From positions 1-41,125 of the forward strand of contig JALJEE010000947.1 of NCBI GenBank assembly GCA_023231475.1: a DNA stretch of 41,125 bases, in the 5' to 3' direction. Made by a program: the position numbers and the translations under genes. The notes below the pieces were generated by a model. The model was not told where the DNA came from. It was given only the letters and a program-made list of their open reading frames with translations, and ran no database searches. How positions within the stretch are numbered: the first letter of the stretch is position 1; every line of letters begins with the position of its first letter. This document shows positions 1 to 10,951 of the stretch, in pieces. The stretch is from Seison nebaliae (taxonomy: Eukaryota; Rotifera; Pararotatoria; Seisonacea; Seisonidae).

Positions 1-287
1 AAATCATTTATTTCCGATGATTCACCTAGTGAGTTATCTTATTTTCTTCTTCATTTTACCCCGTGGGGATTTGGTTTTATAATAAAAAAAAAATAAATAA
101 ATATGGAAGATCTTGAAGACGCGATATTACGAGAGAAAATCAATATTTATACAAGTTTCTTTCTTTATATTTCTCCTCTTAAAAGTTTCGTTGTCTTATT
201 GAAGAAGACAACGTCGAATCAATGAATGATGAGGAAGATGATAATGATCCAGTACTTCCTTTAACGGAAATGCTCTCAAATTTATAA
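1..287 (+). CDS. 3' end of an unidentified gene with an acidic C-terminus
   Basis: Three pieces join in phase: 1-28, 110-154 and 205-287, with introns of 81 and 50 bp (donors GTGAGT and GTTTCT). The second intron length is typical of the window. The joined C-terminus contains EDAILREKINIYT, then an acidic run MNDEEDDND, and ends PLTEMLSNL before TAA at 285-287. An AATAAA at 315-320, 28 bases past the stop, fits a gene end. The 5' part lies outside the window. No family is recognised. The model rests on splice phase alone, so the first junction could be wrong. The gene converges on the PIN-like gene that ends at 321, so the two transcripts probably overlap at their 3' ends. Confidence 0.5.
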
Positions 288-320
288 TTAATTTTCTATA
301 AAATAATTAAAACGAATAAA

Positions 321-1001
321 TTATTTATGAGGGAAAGTTAATACTCCGAAGTTATTAGAATTCGGTGAAATTATGTAACATTTCCGTGGGGAATCTATGG
401 AATAATTGAGCAAATTCATGAAACCCCCATCTTGACTGATAAATGCGAAAGGAATTGTAGGGTTCAATTTAGCATTAAAATAGGAAAAGTAGAAGTCAAG
501 TGCAAGGTCAGCACTTTCCCTTACCATTATCGCGCTCGGTGTTACGAGATGCGATTCACAATCAGGCAATGTTGTATCCGGGTCGAAATAACTATTGGTA
601 CAACTTATTACTATATATTCCATATCGATGAACACCGCCATTTTTTTTGCAGGTATTCTTGCATTTTCTCTATCGTAGAATAGAATACCTTTCGAATTAG
701 CCATTGTAACCAGGACAGAATCCAATGTACCTTCCAGTTTCCATTCTTTCTTTTTATAAGAATACCACCTCTTTACTTTAGGGTCTGGTTGCAGTCTTTG
801 ATTTGGTGATTTCTTCCAGACATTTTCTGTTCTCTTTTTCATCATCTCATAAACCGATTTGTTGAAACCAAGAACTCCCTTCGTAACATAATGTTTTTGT
901 AAACTAAAGAATTCCGGATTCCTTTCCCGGATGTCAGACGATACTGGGTAGTCAATTTTATTACGCTTTTCCCCGTTGAATATTTTTGGCCTCGAACTCA
1001 T
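321..1001 (-). CDS. PIN/NYN-like domain protein resembling the ZNF451 C-terminus
   Basis: This is a single-exon ORF of 226 residues starting at the ATG at 1001; the frame opens further upstream without another ATG. Residues 121-212 resemble the PIN-like domain at the C-terminus of vertebrate ZNF451. They share a hydrophobic strand ending FID (D126), then RESADLALDF (D165) and IPFAFISQDGGF (D191), followed by a strand ending CYIISP. The human protein has KDAADFAI and IPFTILSGD at matching places. The three acidic positions are where PIN/NYN nucleases hold metal, so nuclease activity is possible but unproven. Residues 1-110 are basic with no recognised domain, and I see none of the ZNF451 zinc fingers or SUMO-ligase parts. 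No signal peptide or membrane segment is visible. Being intronless in an intron-rich region, it could be a retrocopy. Confidence 0.65.
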   Translation of the reverse strand: MSSRPKIFNGEKRNKIDYPVSSDIRERNPEFFSLQKHYVTKGVLGFNKSVYEMMKKRTENVWKKSPNQRLQPDPKVKRWYSYKKKEWKLEGTLDSVLVTMANSKGILFYDRENARIPAKKMAVFIDMEYIVISCTNSYFDPDTTLPDCESHLVTPSAIMVRESADLALDFYFSYFNAKLNPTIPFAFISQDGGFMNLLNYSIDSPRKCYIISPNSNNFGVLTFPHK

Positions 1002-1735
1002 GTTACCTTTGCTACCGTATAAAATCAAAAAAACTGCTACGTTTCAACCAACAACTAACTATGCTAAACGAAAAAATACAACGAAAATTAGAACAAAAAA
1101 CGAATTTGACCTAAACGAAATTGTTGTTTTGTAATTTAATTTGAATGTGTAAGGTGTAATGTGAAATTCCAAGGGATTCAACTGATTTCTCTTCCAATAA
1201 AACTGACATATTTGAAACAAAGTCTACTAGATAAAACAGAATGTCAACATGGTAACATGAACATTCTGCGAGGAGAATTCATATCTCCAAATAATCTGTG
1301 TTTTTTTCATCTTGTTCAACTAATGGTAAATAATTGAAATTAAAAATTGTTAAAAACGATAAAAGATGAGAATGCGAGCAGTAAATTTTTATGAAGTTGT
1401 TTCAATTGTCTTAAATATATCTTTGAAATTGTTGGAAAATCAGTTTAGAATCATTTTCTCATAAATGTTTGAAAGGTTTTTTGGGAGAAATTTATCGAAG
1501 TTGTAATTTGAAAGTTTTTAATGAAAATTATGTTGAAATAATAACTCTAATTAAGAATTATAATTTATTAGTACAAAAAGTTGTGAGAACTTTAAACACA
1601 TGATGGTAAGTTATAAGTTAAAATTATTAATGACAAGCTACTTTAAATAAACGAAAGAATGAACAGAAGAATGACATTCATTCTTTCCGTTTAATTTCAA
1701 TTTGTTTTCATTTGTTTCGTTAGTTTCACTTCGCA
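1002..1735. other. AT-rich intergenic stretch
   Basis: No ORF or RNA gene can be supported here. It separates the divergent PIN-like gene and the small cysteine-rich ORF, so it probably holds both promoters. The only structure I noticed is the inverted repeat at 1653-1687. Confidence 0.5.
1653..1687. repeat. 11-bp perfect inverted repeat (hairpin)
   Basis: GAAAGAATGAA at 1653-1663 is the exact reverse complement of TTCATTCTTTC at 1677-1687, with a 13-base loop. It lies about 50 bases before the start codon of the small cysteine-rich ORF, so it would fall in its promoter or 5' UTR. Function unknown; chance is possible in such AT-rich DNA. Confidence 0.5.
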
Positions 1736-1975
1736 ATGGACGCTACTACTTGTATGAATACTTGTTTCACAAAAAAACCATGTCGACCCCATTTAATGGG
1801 AGCAGATACTGCATGTTTTTCGTTACATCGACCTTCACCTAATGTTAATTATCATTGTCATCAAAAATGTGGTGCATTCGCCAGATTGTCATTTTGGTGC
1901 CCAAACAACAATCCCCGTAAACACAATTTTGAAAGATATCCTTGTACATGTTATAATGTACGTCGTTTTCAATAG
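1736..1975 (+). CDS. Small cysteine-rich protein, 79 residues, unknown
   Basis: The ORF has nine cysteines, at residues 6, 10, 16, 27, 41, 45, 55, 70 and 72, with several histidines between them (for example HCHQKC around 40-45). There is no hydrophobic leader, so it is not an obvious secreted toxin or defensin. The Cys/His spacing could bind metal, but it matches no zinc finger I know. An AATAAA at 2009-2014, 34 bases after the stop, supports a real short transcript. Codon use looks ordinary. It lies just upstream of tRNA-Asn. I do not recognise a family. The 5' end could be longer if an upstream exon exists, though none is visible. Moderate confidence that it is a gene, none about function. 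Confidence 0.5.
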   Translation: MDATTCMNTCFTKKPCRPHLMGADTACFSLHRPSPNVNYHCHQKCGAFARLSFWCPNNNPRKHNFERYPCTCYNVRRFQ

Positions 1976-2008
1976 ACTTTAATTTCATTATTTGTTTTAG
2001 ATTGTCAC

Positions 2009-2014
2009 AATAAA
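2009..2014 (+). terminator. Poly(A) signal AATAAA
   Basis: Canonical hexamer 34 bases past the stop of the small cysteine-rich ORF and about 75 bases before the tRNA gene. Confidence 0.5.
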
Positions 2015-2087
2015 AATCTTTGAAATTTCTTCATTCCTTTCTATTTATTGGAAAGATATTTATATATTTTTTCTTTTTTAATAACAT

Positions 2088-2093
2088 GTCTCT

Positions 2094-2154
<61 letters not shown>

Positions 2155-2161
2155 AGGGACG
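2088..2161 (+). tRNA. tRNA-Asn (anticodon GTT)
   Basis: The 74-base cloverleaf is complete and has no intron. The 7-bp acceptor stem GTCTCTG pairs with CAGGGAC (one G-T pair), with a final discriminator G. The anticodon arm is TTCGG-CTGTTAA-CCGAA, with GTT at 2122-2124. The D arm includes GGTTAGCGC, and the T arm carries GGTTCAAGCCC, which doubles as the B box; TGGCGCAATCGG is the A box. The sequence is nearly identical to the standard animal tRNA-Asn, so it should be functional. Confidence 0.97.
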
Positions 2162-2168
2162 GAAAAAA

Positions 2169-2173
2169 TTTTT
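2169..2173 (+). terminator. Pol III terminator of tRNA-Asn
   Basis: A run of five T begins eight bases after the mature tRNA 3' end, the usual RNA polymerase III stop signal. Confidence 0.8.
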
Positions 2174-2439
2174 CAATTTTATTTCATTTTTCAACCGCAA
2201 TTTCTTCATGGAACCATCATCGAATGATTCATCATTCAAGAACGACAGATAAACAACAACAGTTGATTATGTAATTAGTAATAAAGATAGAATTGAAGCT
2301 TAGAATTTTGAAAGAAAATAAATTTTTAAATGAGAAAATGGAGAGGGAAGAAATTGTGAGAGGAAATGTTTGTGAAAACTGATTGGGAGAAGATAAACGA
2401 GTGAAAAAAGAATAAAAGTAAATAGGAAAATTGGAATAA

Positions 2440-3321
2440 TGTATCAGGTTTCTGTATTTTCTTCTTCTTCTTCTCCAACTTTTTTCTAGCCGTCAGCACC
2501 TCCAGCATATAATGCTGCTACCGGTAGTACTCGACCTGATCCCATACAACTATTTCATCAAATTGCCAGCGACCGATCGAGAGGTCATGTCGTTTAGTAA
2601 CTTTGTTTCTAAATGAAATGCTTTCATTTCTTCCTAGGGAGAATTGGAGGCAGATCAATTACAGAAGATTCTCAATCAGACTGACTATGCACCACTTTGT
2701 TCGAATAATTCGTTTAGTTTAGAAGCATGCAAAATCATGATCAGTATGCTCGATGTTCCTATTCTCTTTCTTTTCACTTTAATCATTCATTCCCTTTTAA
2801 AGAGAAGAGATTCGGGAATGATGAATGAAAGTGAATTCACCGAACTTCTCCAATGCATCAAATTATGGCTACAGAAATTCATGGAATATGATAAGAATCG
2901 AACTGCACAAATGGAAGCCAACGAACTAAGACAATGTCTTCGTGAATTCGGTTCGTTTTAAATAATTATTAATAAATAATAATAATTCAAACACAGGATA
3001 TCAATTCTCTGATGATACGATCGAATATATGTTCAGGAGATATGCGACGTTCCATAGTGGGAAACCGACGATCAAATTCGATGATTATCTCGCCCTCATG
3101 GTAAGAACAAGAGCACTCACAGGTTTATTTCTTCCTTTTTTATTATTCACTAAATTATTATCAATCGTTTTTAGAACGTTTTCTAAATATCGACAAGGAG
3201 GAACATGGAGCGCCGAGAGGTAAAATCACTTTAGATTATGAAGACGTTAGAAAATTTTGAAAATTATTGATTATTAATTGAAATCATATTTTAGTTTATC
3301 CAAATGTCCATTTCACTATAG
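2440..3321 (+). CDS. Sorcin-like penta-EF-hand calcium-binding protein
   Basis: Seven exons join in phase: 2440-2448, 2490-2583, 2642-2754, 2803-2950, 2997-3122, 3175-3245 and 3295-3321, giving 195 residues (sorcin is about 198). The first coding exon is only ATG TAT CAG. The N-terminus is short and Pro/Ala-rich (MYQPSAPPAYN), as in sorcin and ALG-2, followed by DPIQLFHQ. EF1 is degenerate: its loop starts with A and ends with Q. The EF2 loop is DRRDSGMMNESE and the EF3 loop DKNRTAQMEANE, with the usual acidic ends. The last part, FDDYLALM then RALTERF and DYEDFIQMSISL, follows sorcin's FDDYIACC, RALTDSF and DDFIQCVMSV. Proteins of this family bind calcium and then move to membranes or partners; sorcin modulates ryanodine receptors. 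Lacking a protease domain, it is not a whole calpain. For exon 3 the acceptor ending at 2641 keeps phase; the one at 2637 does not. Confidence 0.85.
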
Positions 3322-3807
3322 AAACGCGATGAATAAGGAGAAGCATTTAAATTAATCGTCAAATGAAATATTACGCGCAAATTCTATTCAGAGAAGAAAA
3401 TTCTATTTTGTATAACATCTTTTACTATTTTCCCATTTTATTCGAATTTTATCGTCATAATCATTATTTGTATTTGGAGTAAACGAGAAGAAATTTACAG
3501 TTTGTTTTCATATTGAATAATTGAAGAAGAAATAATAGAAAATTCAAAATAATTTATTCTGATGATTTCTCATCATTCGAATATGGTTTTATAATTAGAC
3601 ATGAATTTCGTTCAAGTTCGGAATGATTATTTATATGTAAAAAGAAAATAGTAATTAATTTTTGGTATTATAACGTCGCAGTCGCAAAAAAGGAGAAAGT
3701 AGATTATTTATTGATAAAATTTAGTCGTAATTGAAAGGAAAAAATTTGTCGATTTTTAAAATAATTTATATAAATAAAAAGATTATATATTATACATCTT
3801 TAATAAA
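3322..3807. other. Shared 3' intergenic region of sorcin-like and MTRR genes
   Basis: The two genes converge here with 486 bp between their stop codons. AT-rich and without coding signal; it should hold both 3' UTRs and poly(A) sites. Nothing else seen. Confidence 0.6.
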
Positions 3808-5996
3808 CTACATCCAAATATCTTGTTTATAAGTTCCAGCTTTTTGTTTTTGTAATAAAATACTTTTCGCCTCTTTTTTCGTTAACGCTGAAATATGAAC
3901 ATAAATTTCTTATATATGAAATTAGAATATTAACTTTCATTTTCCATCAAAATATGAATAAATGATTCAGATAAATCCCTCCAGAATGTCGATTGTTCTC
4001 CACATCCGTAAATAACGGCTGGTGGATAAGATTGGAGAGAATTCTCCATTTTCACATTACCCAAAATCAGTTGTTTTATCATTCGTTTGTATCGAGTTCT
4101 CTTGAGTAAATGTTGAACGTATCGATCGTCATTTTGGAGACAATCTAAATGATTATTTTCTGAACGAGAATAAATGTATAGATAATGAAAGTGATAATTA
4201 TTCCTCTCATATTCCATACATTCCTCATAAAACAAATGTTCTTTCGGATATCGATAACCAACGAACAAATAACATGGCGCTTCAATTTTCCGATGACGTA
4301 GAAATGAAATAAACGGTGTCACACCACTACCTGGCGCAATTAATATTAGTGGAACTTGTGGAGAATGAGGCAAATGAAATTGTTGAGACGATTTCTTTCT
4401 TTCCATCATCGATATTGGAGAATTGATTGGAAGTGATGAAAGATAAGAAGGAGTCAACGGATAATTGATCAATGATGGAACTGTTTTCGATGGAACGATT
4501 AATTCATTCCCAAAGATGAATTTAAAGAACGTTCCATCATGCATTGAAAATGGTGAATAATATCTAGGACGAATGATTGGAGTAAATTTGATGATATTTG
4601 ATAACAATTCTTCAATTTTCTTTTTCGGCCAATTAGCGAAAGTGATTAAATGAAATTTGAAAATGACAAGAATGTCTAATAAAGAAATCATATTTGAAAA
4701 TAATTCATCATAATATTTCTTCCCATCTGGTATCGATAATAATCTCAGCATATCTTTCTCTTGTGGATGGTCGAGATAAATCGACAAAATTTTCATTAAT
4801 TTCTAAAAATTTTTTTCAAAAATATTTTTTTTTACAAATATTTTATCAACTTTCGATGGTGTATCTCTTAGGGATAGTTTTGTTGAAAGATATTCTGTCA
4901 AAGGAATTTTAATGGGAAGAGAATCTTGTTTGATTCTTGACGAATTTACATTTCCAGTTTCCACAACATACTCATCCCATTGAATTTGGTTGGCAAATCT
5001 GGAAAAAGAAATTTAAATGAAAGAAAATAGAGAAAGTTAAAACAATTTCTTAAAGAATTCTAATTCATTCTCGTTATTTGATGGGTATATTCCAATGGAA
5101 TCACCTGGTTCCATGTCGATATGATAATTCGTTTCGAATTCACATTCATAATATCGACTGCCGATAGATGGTTGTGGAATTTGAGAATTTTCATATTTTC
5201 CACTATCACATTTATTCACTCCGATAATTCGACCATATAACATCATTTCGTTAATGGATTTCTGAGAGAATTCTAATTTTTCAATCGATTTCCCTTCCGA
5301 ATAATCAAAAGATTCGACATCATAAAACTTCTCGATATTTATTGGATTTGATTTTAATTCATCGAATAATTTCTCTTTAAACTTTTCCCAAATCAATTTT
5401 TCGTCGACGGAAAAATCTTTCAATTTTAATTCATCAAAAAAATTAGATAAGTTCGATACAATAGTTTCTTCCTTTGATAATTCAAATTTATTTTCTTTTA
5501 ATATCGTTGTTGTTGTTGTTGTTGTTGGTGGTGGTGGTTGATTATCAATTTTTTTTATCTTCCAATATTCTTCTTTCCATTTCTCTACTTCTTCCAATAA
5601 ATCCAATTCATTATCTGCAATGAACAGTTTCATTAACGCATTTCCACCACATCTTTTCAAATGTTTCGCAACTTCCCTAGGAAATTCTCCGAAAGTTGTA
5701 TAATTCGAATCTCCTAATCCCAAAACACAATAATTCAGTCGTCCTAATGAATTATCGGGTAACTGAGAAATGTGTTTATGGAATTTAATGGCATTTGATG
5801 GCGGCTCACCTGCACCAGTCGTTGACGTTACAAAAATAACATTGTCCAATTTATTCAATTGAAATTTCTTTCCAATATCGTCCATTTCATAAACAATCAC
5901 TTTCTTATTCAAATACCTCAGATCCTCTTCCAATTGCTCGGCAACTGCTTCTGATTGACCTGTTTCTGATCCATAAATGATCGTTATGTCATCCAT
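3808..5996 (-). CDS. MTRR: Methionine synthase reductase (diflavin reductase)
   Basis: Exons on the minus strand are 5996-5044, 4998-4851, 4802-3935 and 3887-3808: 682 residues, close to human MTRR (about 700). The enzyme passes electrons from NADPH through FAD and FMN to reactivate oxidised cobalamin of methionine synthase. The FMN domain spans about residues 1-150, with GSETGQ (9-14), STTGAGEPP (58-66) and LGLGDSNYTTF. A low-complexity linker starts with DNQPPPP and a Thr run. The FAD/NADPH module has RPRYYSP (445-451), FHLPHSPQVPLILIAPGSG then VTPF (525-531), and ends YKQDIWM, matching the family's YLQDIW end. The start at 5996 puts the first FMN strand at the N-terminus as in MTRR; no membrane anchor is present, which argues against cytochrome P450 reductase. 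NDOR1 is the other alternative, but it has a shorter linker. Confidence 0.82.
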
Positions 5997-6209
5997 TTCC
6001 TTCAATGAAAGATAGTTGAATTGATCGGAATTTATTATTTGACAAGCCGTATTATACAAAACTAAATAAGCATGATATATCACTTATCGATTTTCATAAT
6101 TGATAAAAATGAACATTTAATATGATTTTATTCCTATATATTCTTTGGCTCAACGATAAAGTTAATTAAATTAAATTATACAACTGCTAATTAATTAATA
6201 TAGATTCTC

Positions 6210-6235
6210 TTAATTAGACTAATTAGTCTAATTAA
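6210..6235. repeat. 26-bp perfect palindrome rich in TAATTA
   Basis: The 13-base half TTAATTAGACTAA is followed by its exact reverse complement. It contains three TAATTA cores, the homeodomain-type site, and lies about 215 bases upstream of the MTRR start codon. It may be a regulatory site or chance in AT-rich DNA. Confidence 0.55.
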
Positions 6236-9144
6236 ACTTTCATAATTTTTTCACCGTTTTTAAATTAAACTTTTTTAAATATAAAATTTAAAATTTCCTA
6301 ATTAGAAAAGTTTTCAATTTAACTTTTTAATAACTTTATGAGATTGTTGGTTAAAATTGAAATAGAAAGATGGTAATTTATAATTTCTTGTTGGAAATTG
6401 ACAGTTGATAATCAGAATAAATAGAAAAGATGCGATAATTATGGTAATCATAAAACTATTGCCCAAACCTGTAATTACGGTGAAATGATATTACGTTGCC
6501 CGAAAAAAATGAGAATTTAAGAGGCTTTTGTTCATTCAAAATTAAAGTTGTAGGGTTCATTCGAAAGAGCATAAAATTTAGCTTAAGATAGCAGATATCA
6601 TTTCATCTTAAAAAATTAAGCATTGGTTTAATAATTTTAAGAAAGTACCGTAGCAGACAAATGTCTGTGTCTCCTATTAAAGAACATATAATTCTAAAAA
6701 ATTGAATTTGATGAAAAAAAATCATAAAAAATTCAACTTCTTTCTTAGTATTTTTTTACTAACATTTAATTTTTTAAAATGAAATGTTGTTCGGTCAAAA
6801 GAGCATAAAATTCTCCGAAGTAACTCATAAAAATACTTCGAATGTTACTTTTATTAAAAGTAACAGCACCTGTAATTACAAACAATTTCTATATTTTGTT
6901 GAAAAGATACAATCATTCCTAAATATCCCACAAATTGAACTAAAAATAATTCAAAAAAAAATCACTTATAATTGATGAACTTATAATTTTTAAGAAAATT
7001 ATTGATGATGAGATAATGGAATATTGAAAGTGTTGTTGTCATAGAAACGGGACATTCTTCCTTTAACTGAACTTCCTTCTAAATTTGTCTCGATTAATTT
7101 CACAATATTATAAATAATTTGAAGACAAACTACATTGTTAACGGATAATCATCGTAATATACAAATATCACTAAGACTACTTCTTCAAGTCGTTAGGCTA
7201 GTCATGTTTTATGGAAATTGTCCTGTTGTTGATTTAAAAAAATTGAATGTGTAGTTTTTTTCCATTTTTCAAATGTCAGTTTTGTTCGAAGAAGAATCGG
7301 ATTGACGAATTGTTGTCTGTCGCCAAATGTGAGAGATGAGATATTTATCAAGTTGTGAAATATCATAATTAGACGAATACAATTCTATTTTCACATTACA
7401 CCTTTTGTCAATTTCCCCATTTAATTCGTTCTTTCGTCATTTCTCTGGTTTGTCGAAATTGAAGAGAAATTAAATCTTTCATTTTTACATCCTCATATTG
7501 ATAATGTTTATTTTCGCAATGAAATTGAGAGGAATCTCAATTCGTAATATATATACATTCCGAATACGAACATATTGCCATTGAAGAATTAGAAATGATT
7601 ATCGTCGAAAAATTGAAGACCATTGAACTGACTGCGGCGAAATGAAAGTAAACTGTAAGATTATGAAATGTTATTTGAAGACAAAACATGTAAGAATTAG
7701 ATGGAAGATGTTTGCATTCGAACTTTTCGTTCTGGAGAACATAGAAACGGTTTTACCCAAAAAAATGAGTGTTAATGTTAATGAGAAGTAAATTCGGGTC
7801 AGGAAGATCAATCGACTTCCTTTCTTCTTTATTTTCGACCATAACAAATCACACGACGATATCGATCATTCACATGAAATATAATAGAGACAATAAACGT
7901 TAAAATGACGAAAAAAGATAACTGATTCGAAGACGAATATCAATAATGATCATCATCACCATCATCATTATCCTTTGAGACAAAAGATTTAGACTTTCTC
8001 AATCAACTTTCTTTTTTTCTCTCACAAAAAATAGAGTAGTCGTCATTAATTTTATGATCTGTTATGTTCACAAGTTTATTAGCACATGAATTAGGTGTTG
8101 CAAAGAAAATCCATAATAATGGAACAGTTCAGAGAGGAATTAGTGAAAGGAGAAGGTCAAATTTGAGTTGAGTATTTGATTTTTGAATTTGTATTCTAGA
8201 AATGAATATTAAAGAATTTCTTGAGTTCCAGTTGAACGAGAAGGAGTTTGTTCTATATTATTTTTATTACTTCTCGATTTCACCTCTTGACAAATCGATT
8301 TGTTTGATCCTTGGATGATGAAGCTGTTAGCCGTTTGTCGATGTCAAAATGATGAACTTCCTTCATAATATTTCATTTTCGGCTGATACCGCTTCCCCAT
8401 CAACACGAGCCGAAGCAGAAAATTGAGAGGGGGAACGCATTCGATTTCTACTTAATAGGATTTGTGAGAAACAATTAATTTCCTTTCTCATCAACTTACA
8501 ATGGAATGAAATTTCGAAGAAAACTTTCTCAAAACAGAGAGAATGATATTACGTAAATATCTAATTTTATTTATAGAAATTGTGTAAATTGACTTATTAA
8601 GTTTAGAGGAGCGATTTAAGCTGTTAATCTCGAATGGGGTTTTCCATTCCATTTGGTCGCTTTCCAATCGTCCATACGTCATCGTATTTTTCATTCTGTT
8701 TCCATTCTCATTTTTCGTCACGGTAACGTAAACAAAACACCTTTCACTTACGGGCGGCATTATGCAACTGAAATTGTTTTCATCTTAATTTGCCCATTTG
8801 ATTTCTTCTCCTCCTCATCATCGAATGTTTCCATTACTTTTCCCCCTCTCTTCTTCACATCTTCCATTATTCAATTCCATCGTCTTCCATTCCCAATAGA
8901 CGAGAGGGACATTCTTCTCATGAGAATAAATGATATTTTATGGAGTTTCTTTCCAAATGTCCGAGATGATGTGAGTTTTCTGATTCTTTTATCAGAATAA
9001 AAAGATAAACATTCACAGAATCATCACACATCAAATCAATGAAAACCTAGTAATGATGTATTGGATAATTGAGAACGTCGTGAAAGAATATAAGAAGAGG
9101 AGAATGATCATTATCTTTCTCAAATGAAAATCACCAAACATCAC

Positions 9145-9168
9145 CATCATCATCATCATCATCATCAT
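9145..9168. repeat. (CAT)8 microsatellite
   Basis: Eight exact CAT units, with imperfect ATC/CAC units on either side. It lies in noncoding DNA. Confidence 0.9.
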
Positions 9169-10907
9169 GATGTAATCTTAATCAGAAATAAACAGAAGAC
9201 AAATGATGACAAAGGAATATAAACTAACGGTCCATATTCAATTCGACTGTTAGAATCGAGTCGAGAACGACAACACAAATATTTACGGGATTTATCCTAA
9301 TCAATTTTTTAATTTAACTTCCTCCTTTCACTTCTCTTTTTTGAGATTGTTCAATTGAGAAGTTAAAGTTTCATAGAATTTTCACGTCAATAAATCATAA
9401 AAAAGGAGAGATTGGCTGAACCGTTGTCTCTTCCAACAAATTAATTTCTTCCGTTTATCGCTTTGTTTTACGAATTCTTTACAAACGTTTATGCTTTCAG
9501 ATCGATCTGTCGAACGTGATCTCTCAAATTATCGAAATTTCGATCGAAAACTAAGTTGAGAAGGGGAAACTCGAAAAATAATTTATTCCTTCCCAAAACT
9601 ATCGATGTAATAGCCAGTGTCCGAATCATTCCCAACCACACTATCATTTGTCTTGTGGAAATTAGAGACGAGGGAATATTCTCTGCAAAAAAATTCGGTG
9701 ATGAAATGATTCGTAATTCGTTAAGGGAGTTCAGTTAATGTGAGGAATGCCCTTCGGAATGTTATATGTTTGTAATGAATTTGATCAAAATAATGTTTTG
9801 TTCGATTTGTTAATAAAATAAACAAATTATATCGATCTCAAAATTCAGCAGTGGATCGTTAATGAGATAAATGAAACTGACGTGAGTTTCTTCTTCAACT
9901 CATTCGATCTTGAGAAGATGATACATTGGAAAAGGAATGGGTGAGAGATTGAAATTATTGTTCCGATAGAAATGTAGGAGGAACATATAAATCTCAATCA
10001 TAATGATCGATATCAGTTGTTGTATATGTCTTCAACTTCATTATCATACGAATGTGGAGAATGATGGAAGAACATCATCAAAATGTTATTGAGATTTCAC
10101 CTGATGTCTTCCATGTTTAACTATCGTGATTGTAGTCGTAATAAAAGATTATGACGACACGTTTTTCAACTTCTTTTTCTTCAGATTCATGATATTTCCA
10201 TATCCATTCTCCATATTAACTTACCAGTTATTGAATAATTGAGCGAATTCTTATTTGCATTCGATTCAACTCTCATCACTCACAATTCCCTTCTACCTTT
10301 TTTTTGGTGAAAAAACCCATTTCCCAAATTCCTCAGAATCAGAATATTGATCATTATTGTCGATTTCTGATTGAATTGATTAATAATTAGTTAATTTATT
10401 TTAGTCTCCGATTAGTCTCCGATAGAGAAATGATTTGTGTGAGTACAATTTTAGTAAAGAGTTTCACTCTTTCTAATCTTATTAACTTCACTTCTTCTTG
10501 ATAATGGAAGGAATTGATGAAGAACATGTTCCAATGAATTAGAGAAAGAAATGGAGAAATGCCTGCAAGAATTCCTTCAGAACAAATTAGAAATTCCGTG
10601 AGATAATTGTGTGAAGATATTCTTCGTTATTGGATCGCATTGATGCCCAAATTCCCAAAGAAGATGATTAATAGACAATCATTCTCCCAAATTATTGATA
10701 CGCTCAACAAATTTTTTCTTCCTTTTTCTTATCAAGGACTTAACGGTATTCACGACAATTTTATTGTTGTTGTTTATGTTGATAATTATTCATAAAATCT
10801 CTTTTTTCTTACGTCTTCTTACGGATCGAAGTGAATCGAAAGTGTTAAACGAAAAACGAAAATATTTCCACCACGACCGATCCGAGTCATAAGGATCGAA
10901 GTAGGTA

Positions 10908-10951
10908 CGAAAGAAAGAACGAAAGAAAGAAAGAAAGATGGATGGATAGAT
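10908..10951. repeat. GAAA / GGAT-type microsatellite
   Basis: Interrupted GAAA units run into GATGGATGGATAGATA. It is a compound simple repeat in noncoding DNA. Confidence 0.8.

Noticed and set aside
432-683. Plus-strand frame over the PIN-like gene
   Set aside because: It is the reverse-strand shadow of the 226-residue gene; no family match and improbable composition.
2020-2274. 84-codon plus-strand frame covering the tRNA
   Set aside because: It translates tRNA-Asn itself and flanking AT-rich DNA.
2583-2642. Apparent one-base frameshift in the sorcin-like gene
   Set aside because: It disappears if the acceptor ending at 2641 is used instead of 2637; the joined loop then aligns with ALG-2 without a gap.
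6784-6975. 63-codon frame upstream of MTRR
   Set aside because: No ATG start, Asn/Lys/Ile-rich as random AT-rich DNA would give, and no neighbouring exon.
8491-9000. Overlapping frames on both strands
   Set aside because: Overlap each other, no family similarity and Phe/Ser-rich composition from TTC-rich DNA.
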